64,000 nucleotides of DNA from Entonaema liquescens (GCA_902805475.1 CADCSX010000007.1:558001-622000), one strand, 5' to 3'. Positions 21,511 to 33,965 are shown, counted from the stretch's first letter. Numbers and translations: made by a program. Notes: generated from the sequence alone by a model not told the origin.

Positions 21511-23601
21511 TGGCCGAGTTGGACCATTTGGCAATAAGGTCGCATACTAAGAAGTTTCATACCACCCCTTTTAAAGGAAGCTTTTTGTCTCGAAGACATT
21601 TTAAAGAATACCTACGTCGTCGTCCTGATAAGAATGCGGTAATTGGTATGAGTTAGGGAGGCATTCGGATAATGAGAGGAGCAGCCATCGTCTATATTAG
21701 CATCATCGAGCTCTTCTTTTATTCTAGCCTGCTGTTAGTTATGTAATGAGAAGCGCATATCTCACCACAGGATATGCCCAGTGGAGTCTTAGAGAAGGGC
21801 ATTAGGGAGGCAAATAAAATATATCAAAAAGCTCAAACCCGCCAGTATACAATTGCACTCTCGATGTTAGACTTAATTAATATCTACTTAGGGGTCGATT
21901 CATGGATTCCAAGACCAAGGTTTCCTTTTACCACTATTAGACTATTAAGTCTAGAGCATTTCTTGGGGTATAAACCGTACTCAGGCAAAGAGGGTTCCAT
22001 CCGAGTCCAAACTTAATTACAGACGGATGCTTACCGAAAGACATCATTGACTAACGACAAAAGAGTAGCATGATATAGCAGTAGAGATTGTGGAACAGTA
22101 CATGTCAGGAAGAACGTAAATTAAATGCCAACTACCATCAATGTTGAAAAGGTCTCAAAGTATAACCAAATGTGTGGCAGCTTCAGATATCATTTCTCGA
22201 TTCATTAGCTACAGACACGTTCGCATTCCATAAGGCTTCGGATCCTACATGAATGAACCTTTTCAATACTTCTATTCTGAAGCATGCGGGCTTGGCCACG
22301 ATAGAACTCCGAAATCCGGGCAGCTCCATTATGAGCAGCAGCAGCCTGAACAAAAAGGGGTGGTGCCTTAGGTGCCTTACCCTGTAGTTTATGTTCGTAC
22401 CGGATATATATCAAGCTACATCACAGTACAAAGACGTGAATAAGACCATATCACTGTAGAGGTATAAAACTAGTAGAACACAGTCTATCTATATTAGTTG
22501 GTTAATCTAACAGAAGAAATACATCACATCACAACACAACCCGACCGGAGTTCACCAAAAAGCCCGGAGCCCCGACTTTCTCCATCCCTCCGCTTCCACC
22601 GCCCAACTCGCCCAGCCTTCTCCTCTCCCTTTCCCTCCGCTCTTCGGGACCCGAGGGCTCGGGTCGACCTCACGTGACCGCGGTCCTCATGCGGCGCGCG
22701 ATGTCGTGCATGAGTTTGAGCTTTTTTGTCTCTGGCGGCGGCATGGGGTTGTGGTCATGTGGTATATATATATACCGGCGGAGTAGGGGCTTACATACCT
22801 AACGTAGGTAAGTATGTAAGCAAGTGCAATGGTAAAAAGGGGAAGCCGGTCTCCAGAGTTTTGGCTGGGGGTGGGTCGGCCGTATTGTTGGCCTATCGTT
22901 GCTTGCTTTTTGGGGGAGTGGTCTGCGGCCGAGTTTGAGGCCTTGGATATCTAAGGTCGTATTTCTTTGGGCAGCGTTGCTTCTAAGGGAGCATGTGTTG
23001 GAGGTGGGAGGTGTTGGAGGAGTCGGGTATTAAGTTAAAGTATTGGACCTTGTCTAGTAAGGCTTTTGTTTGCTGGTCTTTGTATATGGAACTGATATGT
23101 CGTATGTTGCGGGATTTACCATCTGTAACGTACATCTTGACTTTCTACGGGACTATTACGTGTGTTGGTTCAGTCCTAGGTCGGATGATATCACACTGTA
23201 ACCTAACAACCTCTCCTGGGTGATTTTATTGAACGAAAGAAGTTAATAGCTGACACTGATAACTATAATAGCAGTGTATGGTAGGTACTTATACATCTAG
23301 TATGGGATCCCATGAGGAATCTCTCATTGTTGTATACTCGACATGTAATGCGTGCTTAGGACTCCATGAACAATAAGTCCTCACATTACTATTAACGCGC
23401 CTCTCTCCTTGCATTAATATATTCTCAGGTCATATAAGGTGAAAGAAGTTTCCATTGAGGGCGCCGGTACCCATATAATAGTCTCTGAACAGAAACCAAA
23501 AACTCCCAGATAATACCAATATAGCAAATGATCAGATGATGTCGAATACAAAAGTGTATACAACACGATATCTTCCAGACACATATACTCCCGCCATCTC
23601 A
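21511..23601. other. Gene-free region, 2.1 kb
   Basis: Between PAF1 and the small HTH gene, which converge. It contains a (TA)n palindrome near 22760-22776 and only short frames without recognisable content (for example 22726-22938 and 22993-23223). A GC-richer island lies at about 22550-22700. No gene or RNA was supported. Confidence 0.5.
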
Positions 23602-24036
23602 TCAACCCCTTCCCACCTTCCCCTTCCCAGCCGTCCTCCCACGCCCGTCACCAACCCCAAACCTCCCAAGCTCGGGATGTCTTCCCATAAAGCGGCGAAT
23701 CCAATGTACACCCACCCTTGGCCTCTGGCCTTGCCTCTCCAGCAGCCCCTCCGCAAAGCGAACGATATCGCGCGTTCTTATAGCACATCCCCGAGCATTC
23801 TGCTCCGCGATCCACTCCACAAGCACCGCCTCCTGTTCCGGCCACAGCTTCTGCAGGTGCCCCGCGCCCTCGTGGTGGCTCCTGTGACCGTTGCAACGAC
23901 GTGATAGAGTGGACAAGCTGACGTTATATTCCGAGGCGGCCTTGCGCATGGTCATGCCTCTGCGCACCATCTCCATGGCGCCGAGAAGGCGGTCTTCTCG
24001 ATCGCTTAGGGGTTTTGTTGGTTTCCTTGGTTCCAT
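23602..24036 (-). CDS. Small HTH protein of psq/CENP-B (Tc5-transposase-like) type
   Basis: A 144-residue uninterrupted frame starting at ATG 24036. The N-terminal half resembles a psq-type helix-turn-helix: DREDRLLGAMEMVRRG, then MRKAASEYNVSLSTLSRRCNG. The second half resembles the CENP-B/Tc5 HTH: PEQEAVLVEWIAEQ, GCAIRTRDIVRFAEGLL and VGVHWIRRFMGRHPEL. This is the two-part DNA-binding module of pogo/Fot1 transposases and CENP-B-like proteins. No DDE catalytic domain follows: the frame stops soon after a Gly/Arg/Lys-rich tail and no further transposase is seen downstream. It is either a domesticated or truncated transposase or a stand-alone DNA-binding protein. Terminal inverted repeats were not found by eye. 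Confidence 0.7.
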   Translation of the reverse strand: MEPRKPTKPLSDREDRLLGAMEMVRRGMTMRKAASEYNVSLSTLSRRCNGHRSHHEGAGHLQKLWPEQEAVLVEWIAEQNARGCAIRTRDIVRFAEGLLERQGQRPRVGVHWIRRFMGRHPELGRFGVGDGRGRTAGKGKVGRG

Positions 24037-24528
24037 GATTTCTGTAACTGTGTGTAAATAGATTCTGCAGAAATGGATGGCGAAGGATCGTTAGGCCAGG
24101 TAATATATTGTAGACTTGCGGTGAAAATGATTCGATATGTTGCGGTTCTGTGGTCAGACGTCACGTTATTGAGGTTTTCGAGCCGGGGTCGAAGTTGATG
24201 GTACGTGCTTCATATTTATGAATCTTAATCCAGTGCCTCTTACTTCTTCACAGGTCATAGCCCGACATAAGAGGTGGCTAGTTAGAAATAGGACTATAAT
24301 CATTTACTTTATTGTGTGAGTAGCGCCGATTTATTAGAGGGGGGGAGGGGGGGGGGATGTATTACTGATATCGAAACATGCACGAGAGTAGAGACGATAG
24401 TGATTTTTAAACTTGTTTTGATCAATTTCTAGAAGAAAAAAGAAGTATATACAATAAAGCCGAAGCGAAGCGTATTAAATGCACACTGAATTATTATCCA
24501 GCCCCGGTCTCCTTTCTGTCTTTTCACT
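24037..24528. other. HTH-gene upstream region and catalase 3' flank
   Basis: A 492-nt gap without a gene. It holds a long G-rich stretch (24339-24356: seven G, one A, ten G) and the presumed promoter of the small HTH gene. Confidence 0.5.
24339..24356 (+). repeat. G-tract, G7-A-G10
   Basis: Seventeen G in 18 nt. It could fold as an intramolecular G-quadruplex in single-stranded DNA or RNA. It lies about 170 nt beyond the catalase stop codon, on the strand opposite to catalase, so a catalase transcript would carry C there. Confidence 0.6.
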
Positions 24529-27163
24529 CTAATCCTTCTTATCCACGGGGTATCTTGAAGTAAATTTGTACGTCTTAAGACCTTCCACGAGGCCGCTAGC
24601 CACCTTTTCGAGGTCGCTGTCAGCGTAGACGCCTTCTGCCTTGGGGTCCAAGCCGCCCGCCGTAAGCGAGTCGCTGGGCGAGCTGCCGCCAAAATAGGCA
24701 ACGGGCTTGCCGAATAGGTATGCCGTATTGGCGATTTGGAGAGGACGTAGGGGAGGGTAAAGTGGGCTTAGGTTACCGGCTGACAGAGCAAAGAGGCCAG
24801 CGGCATCGGCACCAGATGTGACAACCACGGCATCGAAGTCCGTGGCGTCGGCAGCCGAGTATGTCTTGTCGACACCATCAACTAGGCTCTCAGCTACGAC
24901 GGTCACGGTTAGGTTATCGTTGCTTAGGCGCTCCTTCAGGCTTTTGGCCTGGTTGAGCGCATTCGTGCCGTTTGCCTTCGCTGTGCTAGCCAAGACACCG
25001 ACCTTAAGCGTGGCAACAGTGGGTAGTGTATTGTTGACGATGCTAATGTTGATCGTCGTGTTGTCGTGGTAGTACGTGTCTTCAGGAGCAGGGGCCTCGA
25101 GACCGAGGGCAGTGGCAACACGGACTGCAACATCATTGCTAACCCTGTTGAGCTGCAATAGGACGTTCTTCTTGACCTCGGTAGATTGCAGGTGACTAGT
25201 CTCGAAGCGGATGGCATTAATGAGAAACTGCTGCTCGACTGGGGTAAGAGAGTTGTAAAAGAGCCGCGGTTGCGACCAGTGGTCGTCAAAGGTAGATGAG
25301 AGACCGCGGACGAGCCGGCCACTCGTGCTCCGTGAAGGTGCATTGAAATATCCACGTCCATTCTTCTGGTCTGCCTGCTGGGGGAACCCACCATTTAGCG
25401 AGTTGGGAGTGTCTTCAAATTAAGCGTCAGTAGAAGATTCTAGTTAAAGTTATGGGGTAAAAAGGACTTACAAGGGTGGATGTTCTTATGAATCAGGTTC
25501 TGGCCCGCACCATCCCGGTTGTTATTGTGAATGGGGATCACTGGTCGGTTGATGGGGAGCTGCTCAAAGTTGGGACCGCCATGTCGGTTCAACTGAGTGT
25601 CCAAGTAGGAAAAGATACGGCCTTGCAATAAGGGATCCTCAGTGAAGTCTACTCCTCGTACGATGTGTCCGGGTTGGAACTACGTCTTGTGTTAGTAACC
25701 AAATCAGAAGATGATGGCCTGGAATGGCTCTAGAATTGATAATAGAGGATTAAGACACTCACCATGATTTGCTCAGTCTCCGCGAAGTAGTTCGTCGGGT
25801 TCGTGTGCAACTTCATGACACCAAGCTTCTGGAGAGGGGCATACTCTTCAGGGATGATCTTAGTAGGGTCTAATAAATCGAATCCGAAAGCAAGAGCCTT
25901 GTCTTCGTCGACCAGTTGGACAGCGAGTTCCCACTCGGGTCCATTGCCAGCAGCGATAGCCTCAAACAGATCTTGTCGGTGAGCGTCTGCGTTCTTGCCA
26001 GCCAAGATCTGAGCCTCTTCCCAGTACAAACTGGCCTTTCCCTGCTTCGTCTTCCAGTGCCACTTCACGAACTGGGATTTGCCATCGTCGGTAACGAGGC
26101 GGAAGGTGTGAACACCGAAGCCGTCCTGTAAATGTTAGCATGTATTTAGTTGCCATATTTACTCCGGACTAACCATATGCCTAAAGCTGCGTGGGATACC
26201 GAATCCGGCCATAGCCCAGAAGAGCGTGTGGAGCGTGCTCGGCTGTTGGGAGAAGAAGTCCCAAGCCGAGTCATGAGCCGTAGCAGCTTGGGGGATCTCA
26301 CTATCGGGACTTGGCTTTACGGCGTGGATCAAATCCGGGAATCTAATAGCGTCTTGGATGAAAAACACCGGGATATTATTCCCCACGATGTCTTGGAAAT
26401 ATTAGTCTCAAATTAGTACAACCAAGTACTTAGGTCCTCATACCGAAGTTACCCTCATCAGTGTAGCTAGATTTCATATTAGCTTAATTTTGGAAGACGA
26501 CAAGGCGGTGTTCCTTACAATCTAGTCGCAAAACCGTGGACATCACGTGCTGTGTCGGCGCTTCCACGCGATCCAGCTACGGTTGAGAATCGTACGAAGA
26601 CTGGGGTTTCTTTTCCGGCTTCCCCCAGGAACGAGGCCGCCGTTATGTTACTCCAATCACCATAACTCGTAAACGTGCCGTGAGCTCCGGCGCCCCTTGC
26701 ATGAACTTGACAAGATTAGTCTAAGTAACTACGTTGTATCCGCTTAGTAACACATACCAGCTCGTTCAGGAACCTATTAATTCATTAGTATATACCCTGG
26801 CATATATGCGTTGTACAACGGTAATCTCAAGCTTTCATAATCGTATGGATTCAATATGGAGAAGGATATATAACTTACTCGCTCATGATCAAAATGTGTG
26901 ATTTTCTGACGGAAGATGAAATCTTCTAGGAGGCTAGGGCCCCTGTCACCGGCTCTCAGGCTGTCTTGCTCCTGGATTTGCCCACCCACGTCATCAGTGA
27001 AGTATCCGCTACTGTCGTCGATGGTGGCGGCGAGTATAGGGTCTTCGGTAGATGATTCTGCCCTACTACGAAGAGCGGCAGCAGGGTTGGCAAAGGGGCA
27101 ACCAGCTGCTGAGACAAGCCCAAGAAGCCCAAGAAGGGCTGTGGGTGTGGATACACGGCCCAT
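24529..27163 (-). CDS. catB: Secreted large-subunit catalase (CatB/Cat3 type)
   Basis: Heme catalase that dismutates H2O2, of the large-subunit clade with a C-terminal flavodoxin/GATase1-like domain. Eight exons on the minus strand: 27163-26879, 26773-26758 (16 nt), 26705-26519, 26466-26444 (23 nt), 26391-26174, 26125-25763, 25679-25472 and 25412-24529. All have GT-AG ends and agree in phase, giving 727 residues. MGRVSTPTALLGLLGLVSAA is a signal peptide. Catalytic His is in VPERAVHARGAGAHG (H102), catalytic Asn in DIVGNNIPVFF (N175), and the heme-ligand Tyr in RIFSYLDTQ (Y389). HPYTPNSLNGGFP leads to the C-terminal domain (TLKVGVLASTAKANGTNA; DAVVVTSGADAAGLFALS). The frame is intact. The symbol is by family analogy. 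Confidence 0.95.
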
Positions 27164-28069
27164 ATTGCCTTATATATGATGTCCCTAGTCCCTTCGAATA
27201 TATATCTTAGTGAACCACAGCTAAGGGCAGGAAGAAGGTTTGTAGGCGTAAAGTAGGAACGACTTCTTATAGAAGAGGGAGGGTTCCACGCGGTGTTTAT
27301 AATGAAAGAGAGAAACAAGGATCAGACTTACATAAACCCCCAAAATTCAACCGTTTGCTTGAGGCTCTAATCAGGATTCAAGAATTACAAACATTCCTAC
27401 CCACTTACACGTTTTTCATTGTCTAGCATTCTATTTCTTTCACCCTCCATCTGCAAGCCATTGGTCATCTCCACAATAATGGCCGCTAGTTGAAGGCGGC
27501 TGCCAGTAAGGTTAGGGGTGATGGTAAAGTTGAATCGGATATAGTAAATATGCCCGAGCCCCATGCTTCGATGTGTGACGAGATGAGAGGGTCCAATGGT
27601 ACATACGATACATAGCACATATATTGTATACCTCAGAACCTAGATGCCAAGAGCGGAAACATTGACTCGATGGCACGTAAAACCCGAAGGTGAGCGAACC
27701 TTAGGGAAGTCCAACCGTGCCACAGGGGCGGAGATTATAGGCGCTTACAACAGAGGATAAGTTGGTTGGCAACAGTACCTCGTGCGTGACAGGATAGAGA
27801 CACTACTTGGCGTTGATGTGATATATCATGGGATAGCTATGTTCCTCCCATGGAATTCGGTTGGCGTCATGTTTGTTCATCATGTGCGCGGGTGCTTAGC
27901 AAACGTCTTGCAGTCTCGCGACATTTATCACGACTAGCGAGCGCTATTGAATATGGTGACATAGTGCTACGCCTTTTCGGCGGAAACTCGCCGGATCATG
28001 GATGAAAGGTACCCAGCAACAAACCCCGGGTTTCTCGTACTAAGGATTGATAGTCGAACAGAGATCGGC

Positions 28070-28095
28070 AGTAAGAAGTAAGAAGTAAGAAGTAA
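28070..28095. repeat. Tandem 7-mer (AGTAAGA) x3.7
   Basis: Three perfect copies of AGTAAGA plus a partial AGTAA lie in the gene-free region. They are non-coding as far as can be seen. Confidence 0.85.
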
Positions 28096-29264
28096 ATACC
28101 ACTATTCGACAGACCGAAAATCGAGGTAAATGATATCCCTTCTTGCTCCTACGAAATTTCCTATCTGTAAGAGAAACCCACCTGCCAATTTTGAAAATTT
28201 TTGTTGCAATACTAGTAGGAGCGGTATATTATCGTTGTATCAAGCAGTCGTCTGCATACCTAATCACAGCTGTCAGGTACAAGAGATTTTGCATGGACGT
28301 GATCCGGGTGTGGGGGTCCTCAGAAAGATGCATGTAACCCGCCTACCGACAGTTGTTTAAAAGGCTAAAAAAAGAAAAGAAAACTAGAACTAAGACAGTT
28401 TGTCTTAGCCGAACTTGACCGAACCCAATCAACAAGCTCGATTAGCATAGCAACAAATTGTGTGATTTAAAAGAGAGCGTGAGGAATGGGAGAGCAACGC
28501 TATGTGTTGCACCGATATATGAAAATCATACGAAGCGGACAGAGATACGATATGTATTTTAGTAATACCATCAAGTAGCCCCAAATTGATATTTGGACGG
28601 GGCTCCTATCTGAAAGGTCATACTTGTGCATAGGTTGTATCGAAGTGGCGGTTTCTGCGTTGCCATTCGGGAGAATTACACACCATTGGACCGCTACCTG
28701 GGTGTAAGGTAGAGTACGTAAGGGGTAGAGTACGTAAGGTATTCATGGGTATTGATGGGTTGAAGAGTTCCAAGGTTCCACGATGGCGTTGGGGGGTCAA
28801 GCTGGTCAGGCTAGACAGGGAGGTTCATCAATCTAAGCTCCCGGGTATTGGCCGCTGCGAAGACGGCCAAGATCCCTGCAAGCATGATGAAAATCCGGCA
28901 CTTGCATGAAATTAAATGGAGACCTAGACGGCTACCAATCGTAAGCTAGGTAAGACTAACTGACCAATGCCGTTCGAGGCAACTCCGGCCGGTCCACGGT
29001 TTGTGGTACCGCCGTTCGAAGGATTGCTCCTTAAAGTAATGATTCCCACGCGGTTATCTCACTACCTAGGGGTTGATAACTAAAGTAGCAGATTGGCATT
29101 GGACAATGACCGGAAGAAAGCAGCCTGAGATGGTTAGCAGGTTAGGTAAGGTAGATCGACTTATTTGTGTATATACTGGAGACCTCTCAAGGGGGCAGAC
29201 CGAGTTGTGGCCTTAGATGACGCAAAAAAGCCGGATCTTAGATCTTGGCTGCTCCCGGTGGGAC

Positions 29265-29297
29265 ATGGTTGCAGTATGGTTGCAGTATGGTTGCAGT
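29265..29297. repeat. Tandem 11-mer (ATGGTTGCAGT) x3
   Basis: Three perfect 11-nt copies lie in the gene-free region. The period is not a multiple of three, which argues against a coding origin. Confidence 0.88.
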
Positions 29298-32200
29298 ATA
29301 GTGGTGGTGATTATGAAAGCTCGGTTCGCTCGGTTAGCTTGGCATTGTCGTCTTCGTCCCAGAACTTGTACGGTGAAGGTAGTTTCTATGTTGTATGTAT
29401 ATGTATGCGGTTATAAACGCCGAGAGTCATCAGCTAGGCTGTCTTGGTGACCTGATTGCCAAGATCCTATGATCATTCTATTACTATCACGTGCGTACGT
29501 GTCCGACACAATTATTGATTTGTGGCTTTTATATCTGTTTGCAGTATTATGTAGTGTTTGCGTGGTTTGCGTGGTAAGTGACGGGACATTCGCACGCAAT
29601 AGGAAAAAGCAAGGTTGACTACCTTTTTAGATACTTATGGAAAAATGAAATAATGAAAATGAATTACATAGTACCGTTAGATCCAAGGTTACCTAACCTA
29701 ATGTTTACACTAGGTGTGTATATAGGTTGCTCTAGTGTAGTTCTAGCGCTTATCCTAGGTGAGACGGGACCGTTTCTTAAGCGTATTCCTACGGTGTAGC
29801 CTCAGTCAAACCCAATATCACCGATAACCCCGAACTACTACCCCACATCCCTACTCCAAAGTTCAAAGATAGGTAGCCTTCTACATTCACATCACGACTA
29901 ACTCAGTATTTTGATTCCTAAAGTCCCCGCAAGATAGGTACCCGCCTGCGACCCCTTGCTAGGCCTGGCTGTAAAGGTCTTACCATAGCCGGTTATGACT
30001 CTTAATGTTTAACTGAAAAATGAATACCCTCGAGAAGCTAACTGGTGCGGACTGGGGCCGCATCTGCACGACGGGCACGTTGGTTCTATTGATTACAGAT
30101 CTTTTCAACTAGTGTATGACTGGTTTCGCTCAAGGGTATAATCCACAAGCTTCCGTTAAGAGTTGGTTCTGATCTATCGGCACCGACGGCCTGTCTAGCT
30201 TCCTACTGCACGGTTTGGAATACACACAGATCGCATTTTTGATTGGATCAATAGCTTTCAAAACTATTCAATGAGTATACGACAGATGCTACTTAATGCC
30301 TACACCACAAGTTACCTTCCTACCTTCGGTCTAATTCTAACTCTCACATGCTTTCATCATATGAAGAGTTGGTCGCACTTTAGGCCTAACTCTGGTTCTT
30401 CTACCCCAAGCCGATGGCGACATTATTACAGTGGTGTCTATCATGACGAGCTCGGGATAGCCTCGTATACATACCCTATCACGAGGTCGCCTTAAATCCA
30501 TACGCATAAACATACACCCAAAAAGATAATAGACTTGGAGTTGGCTCTTGTCTTTTAACTACGCCCAGGAGCGAACTCATATCTGATACTACCTTCCCAT
30601 TCATCGCGTTTCGTTGCAATAGCACAGAGCACTCTATTTACCGGGATGAGGGCAATTCCCCACAGCTTTCTCTTAGTTAAGAGATCCTCGGGGGAGTCAG
30701 TCTTTGTGGATTGGATATCCAACTCATCTGTCAAGCTTCTAAACATAAAATGACTAAGATTGAATGTATAACGGACATCAGCGTCGCTGATCTTCCTATT
30801 TTAATTTCTAGTTCTAACCAACAGCTCACGTTATCCAAAGGATTTCGCAAATAATTCGACAAATTCTTTTGCTTCTACCTAACAGGATGACAGGATTGGT
30901 TTCGAATGTTCGACCACCGACGATCATAACTTTAACTTATTCTACTTGCTGCGCATATATGTAGTATATATTATATATATATTCGCTGCTTAGGTACTGA
31001 ATGGTCTTGGCGCCCCAATTTATAGACCTATTCTCGAAGCATGACATACATTAGTTATGTGAGCGACAGTGCATACACTTAGTGTCTAGTCTCTCGTCCA
31101 AGACTTGACGACACTATTGTTACGTTCACGGCCGGGAGGTTTCCGCGTATAGGCCACGGATTTAGCGGCGCTTGTAGAGGGCTGAATTTACCCGGCCCAG
31201 CGCACCGGAGCCCGGTGAACCGGGCCGCTGATAACTACCGGGCCTATGGCGTGGCGCTGGGTGAATTCCAAATACCGTGACGCATCGAGATATTTAATAT
31301 AAAAGCTTGATACCCTCCCTAAAGAAGTCAATCTTTAAACGGACCGAGCCGGTTACACAGGAGCTAGATCTTGCAACATCATCTCTCAATTATGACGATA
31401 CGACTTCTTACTATGTGCTTATCAATACGAGATCTGGGATGACAATTGCAGTCTGGTCAAGTGGGATGGTGGATACTGGATGAGAAAAAAATGCATCGAT
31501 TCACAGTAACCGGGTAGTTTTGGGCGCATAGATCTCCAAAGCCGTTATCTTATGGCCTGTCGGCCCCGGTGGACTGCAATAAATCGGGCGGCAAGGACCA
31601 GGATGAGAGCTGTAGGGCTAGGCTAGGATCGAGGGCTCCCGAACAAATTGAAGTGCTTCTATACTGCATGTTGCCCTCGGGCCTCGATGCTATTCGCCTC
31701 GGACTGTGTTGTTGTTCCTGATCTACGTCGGACCCCTATGCATTAGCTTCAACCTTCCGGCGTTCAACCGCGAGCGCGGAAATGCCCCTTTCACCAGGGT
31801 GACTAGGTAGCTACCCACGCTAATATGCTATACTCGGTCTCTTTCCAATACTTTAATCTCGTTTCCGGGAACGGGCGGATCGTTTACTCCTCGCCGGGTA
31901 CTAGGTGCTTGACTAGTTCGGTTGGAAATCCAGGGTCTATCTTATAATGTCAGGCACCGATTGCCTAGCGACATTCCTGTCTTGTCACGGTAGTATATTC
32001 GAGGCAGGATATATTTGACTGTATTCCACCGGACGCTGATCGCACTCCTATATCGCTGACGATACTAGCGGAAATGGTTATCCTGTAAGTGGACATGGCA
32101 TCCGGGCCGTTTGGATGTTAATGCCTCAACAAGGCTTATCTTTGGCAAACTTAGCGACGGTATGATCATTCCAACTCGTATACCCAGCCAAGTATGCCCA

Positions 32201-32925
32201 CAATCTCAAGCGAGAGATGATATGCTTTCTACGTATGGTAACTGGGCCAACTGGAAATCTACTGTTGCTCAACATATACCAGGTATACTTTGCGCATGAG
32301 ATGCTTTATACCGCAAAGAAATCATAACTTAGCTTCTGGTGATAGTATGACATCTAAGTAAATACGGACACTATAACCACGAAGTGTCTCCTTGGTGTCC
32401 AATATATGTCATGTTTAAAGATCGATGGCGTCTATGAGACAACTATAAACCATCTCTTCATAGAACTTTTAATATACCCATATGTTATATTAAAGATAGG
32501 GTCTATAAGGTGGCAAATCGCCTTATATTGATAGCTAACTCATCCTACGTATCCATTAGTGCTTTGATAACTTATATGCGCCTGTTTGCGTCTTACAATG
32601 TAGCTGAGGATAAGCCTCTATACTGAAGATACTCAACTATGTCAACCTCGGAGGCCCAGTCTTCAGTCTACCCCCTATAATAGGTAGCTTTTATGGGAAT
32701 AGGGAAGGGTTAAGAAACATAGCAGAAATGAATACCTAGCTTAATATGTTCAATTGCTATTATTTTCTACGCTCAGTACCTTCAGTTTTTATAGAACTGC
32801 CTGCTAGACCTGCGTACAGTGTAGCTTCACTGGCGATTAGGCGCACAGCCGGTCTTTGATATGAAACTTGAAATACGCAACGCCTGAATAGAGCCAACAC
32901 GGGCATCCTGACTCATGAAGTCCGT

Positions 32926-33965
32926 CTAAGAACCTAGCACAAGCCCAACCAAGTCGGCAGGTTCATCAAAGAAATCCAGAACAACAACGCCTAGCCTACT
33001 CCCGCGCTTCTCCCGTAGCAGAGCAGCCAACTGGTGATTCACGCCTCCATCCGGCGTAACCTCCGTCCCATTCCCAAGCGCCATCGTCTGCGGGAACACA
33101 GGCGGGACGTTAGCATTATGCTCGCCCGACGCAAACGTAATGAACAAGCTATCCGCCGCATCGCCCGTAGCAGCAGCCGCCTTCTCTAGATGTGCCTTCA
33201 CAGCATCCATCTTGGCCCGTACATTCTCCGCAACCGAGGCATCCGTCCCGAGACCCGTGGGTTCATAGTAATCCTCCACGAACGCGCTCTCGCCAGTCGT
33301 CGCATTATACACCACCTCGAATCCGTCGGGGTTGTTATCCGGCCACTCCGCCGGACTCAGATGGATCCCGGGCAACTCGCCGTCCTCGATACCGCCCATA
33401 TCGAACCGTCTCAACAGCACGATTTTCCCTCTACTCTCCCCCAGCGTCCCCAACCTTCCGCTCTCTCTCCTAATAAACCCCCCCGCAACACCCAATACCT
33501 CCCTCAACATCCCCTTAACCACCCCATCAAACCCCGCCCCCTCCCTCGTGCCCCCCTCATACTGCAAGCTCACCAACACGCTCTCCGTCGGATTATCCAC
33601 CAACCACGCCGCGAGCGCAACCAGCACATCGCTCAGCCGCGCCCGCGCCGACACCAGCGCCCCTCCGTGCCAGAACACGAGGCTGCTGCCCAGCGGGTCG
33701 AGCGCGAACCGCAGGTCGAAGAACCTAACGCCGGCGTCGAGAGCCGCGGCCGCGCCGCGCCGCTGAGTACGGAAGACCTGGGCGGGAGCAAGAGGGGGGG
33801 AAGATCCAGACCCGGATCCGCCGTTGCACCGCGCGGTTACGGGCGCGAGCGCGTCCTGCGTCGCCTGGCTGTAGTTCCAGGTAGCAGCGTCGTGGGTCCC
33901 GGGGATGTTGAGGCGGGCGAGGGCGTGTCGTCTGTGACTTTGGCCATCCAGTTTGCGTACGGGTG

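Larger units (their letters stand above)
27164..32925. other. Gene-free region, 5.8 kb
   Basis: The largest gap in the window. All frames are short, and none shows a conserved motif, signal peptide or plausible splice-linked series that I can defend. It contains small tandem repeats (28070-28095, 29265-29297, and a duplicated GGTAGAGTACGTAAGG at about 28700-28740) and an AT-rich patch near 30955-30985. A few coding-like scraps occur (30020-30109; 32111-32299) but end quickly. It may be decayed accessory or transposon DNA, or simply long intergenic DNA. The first few hundred bases hold the catalase promoter. Confidence 0.5.

Noticed and set aside
29578..29799. 73-codon frame with one hydrophobic segment
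   Set aside because: No conserved motif, no splice partners and no start context; cannot be told from chance in AT-rich DNA.
32111..32299. Short frame with RLIFGKLSDG resembling a major-facilitator loop motif
   Set aside because: The match is a single short motif without membrane segments or flanking coding sequence, so it is likely chance.
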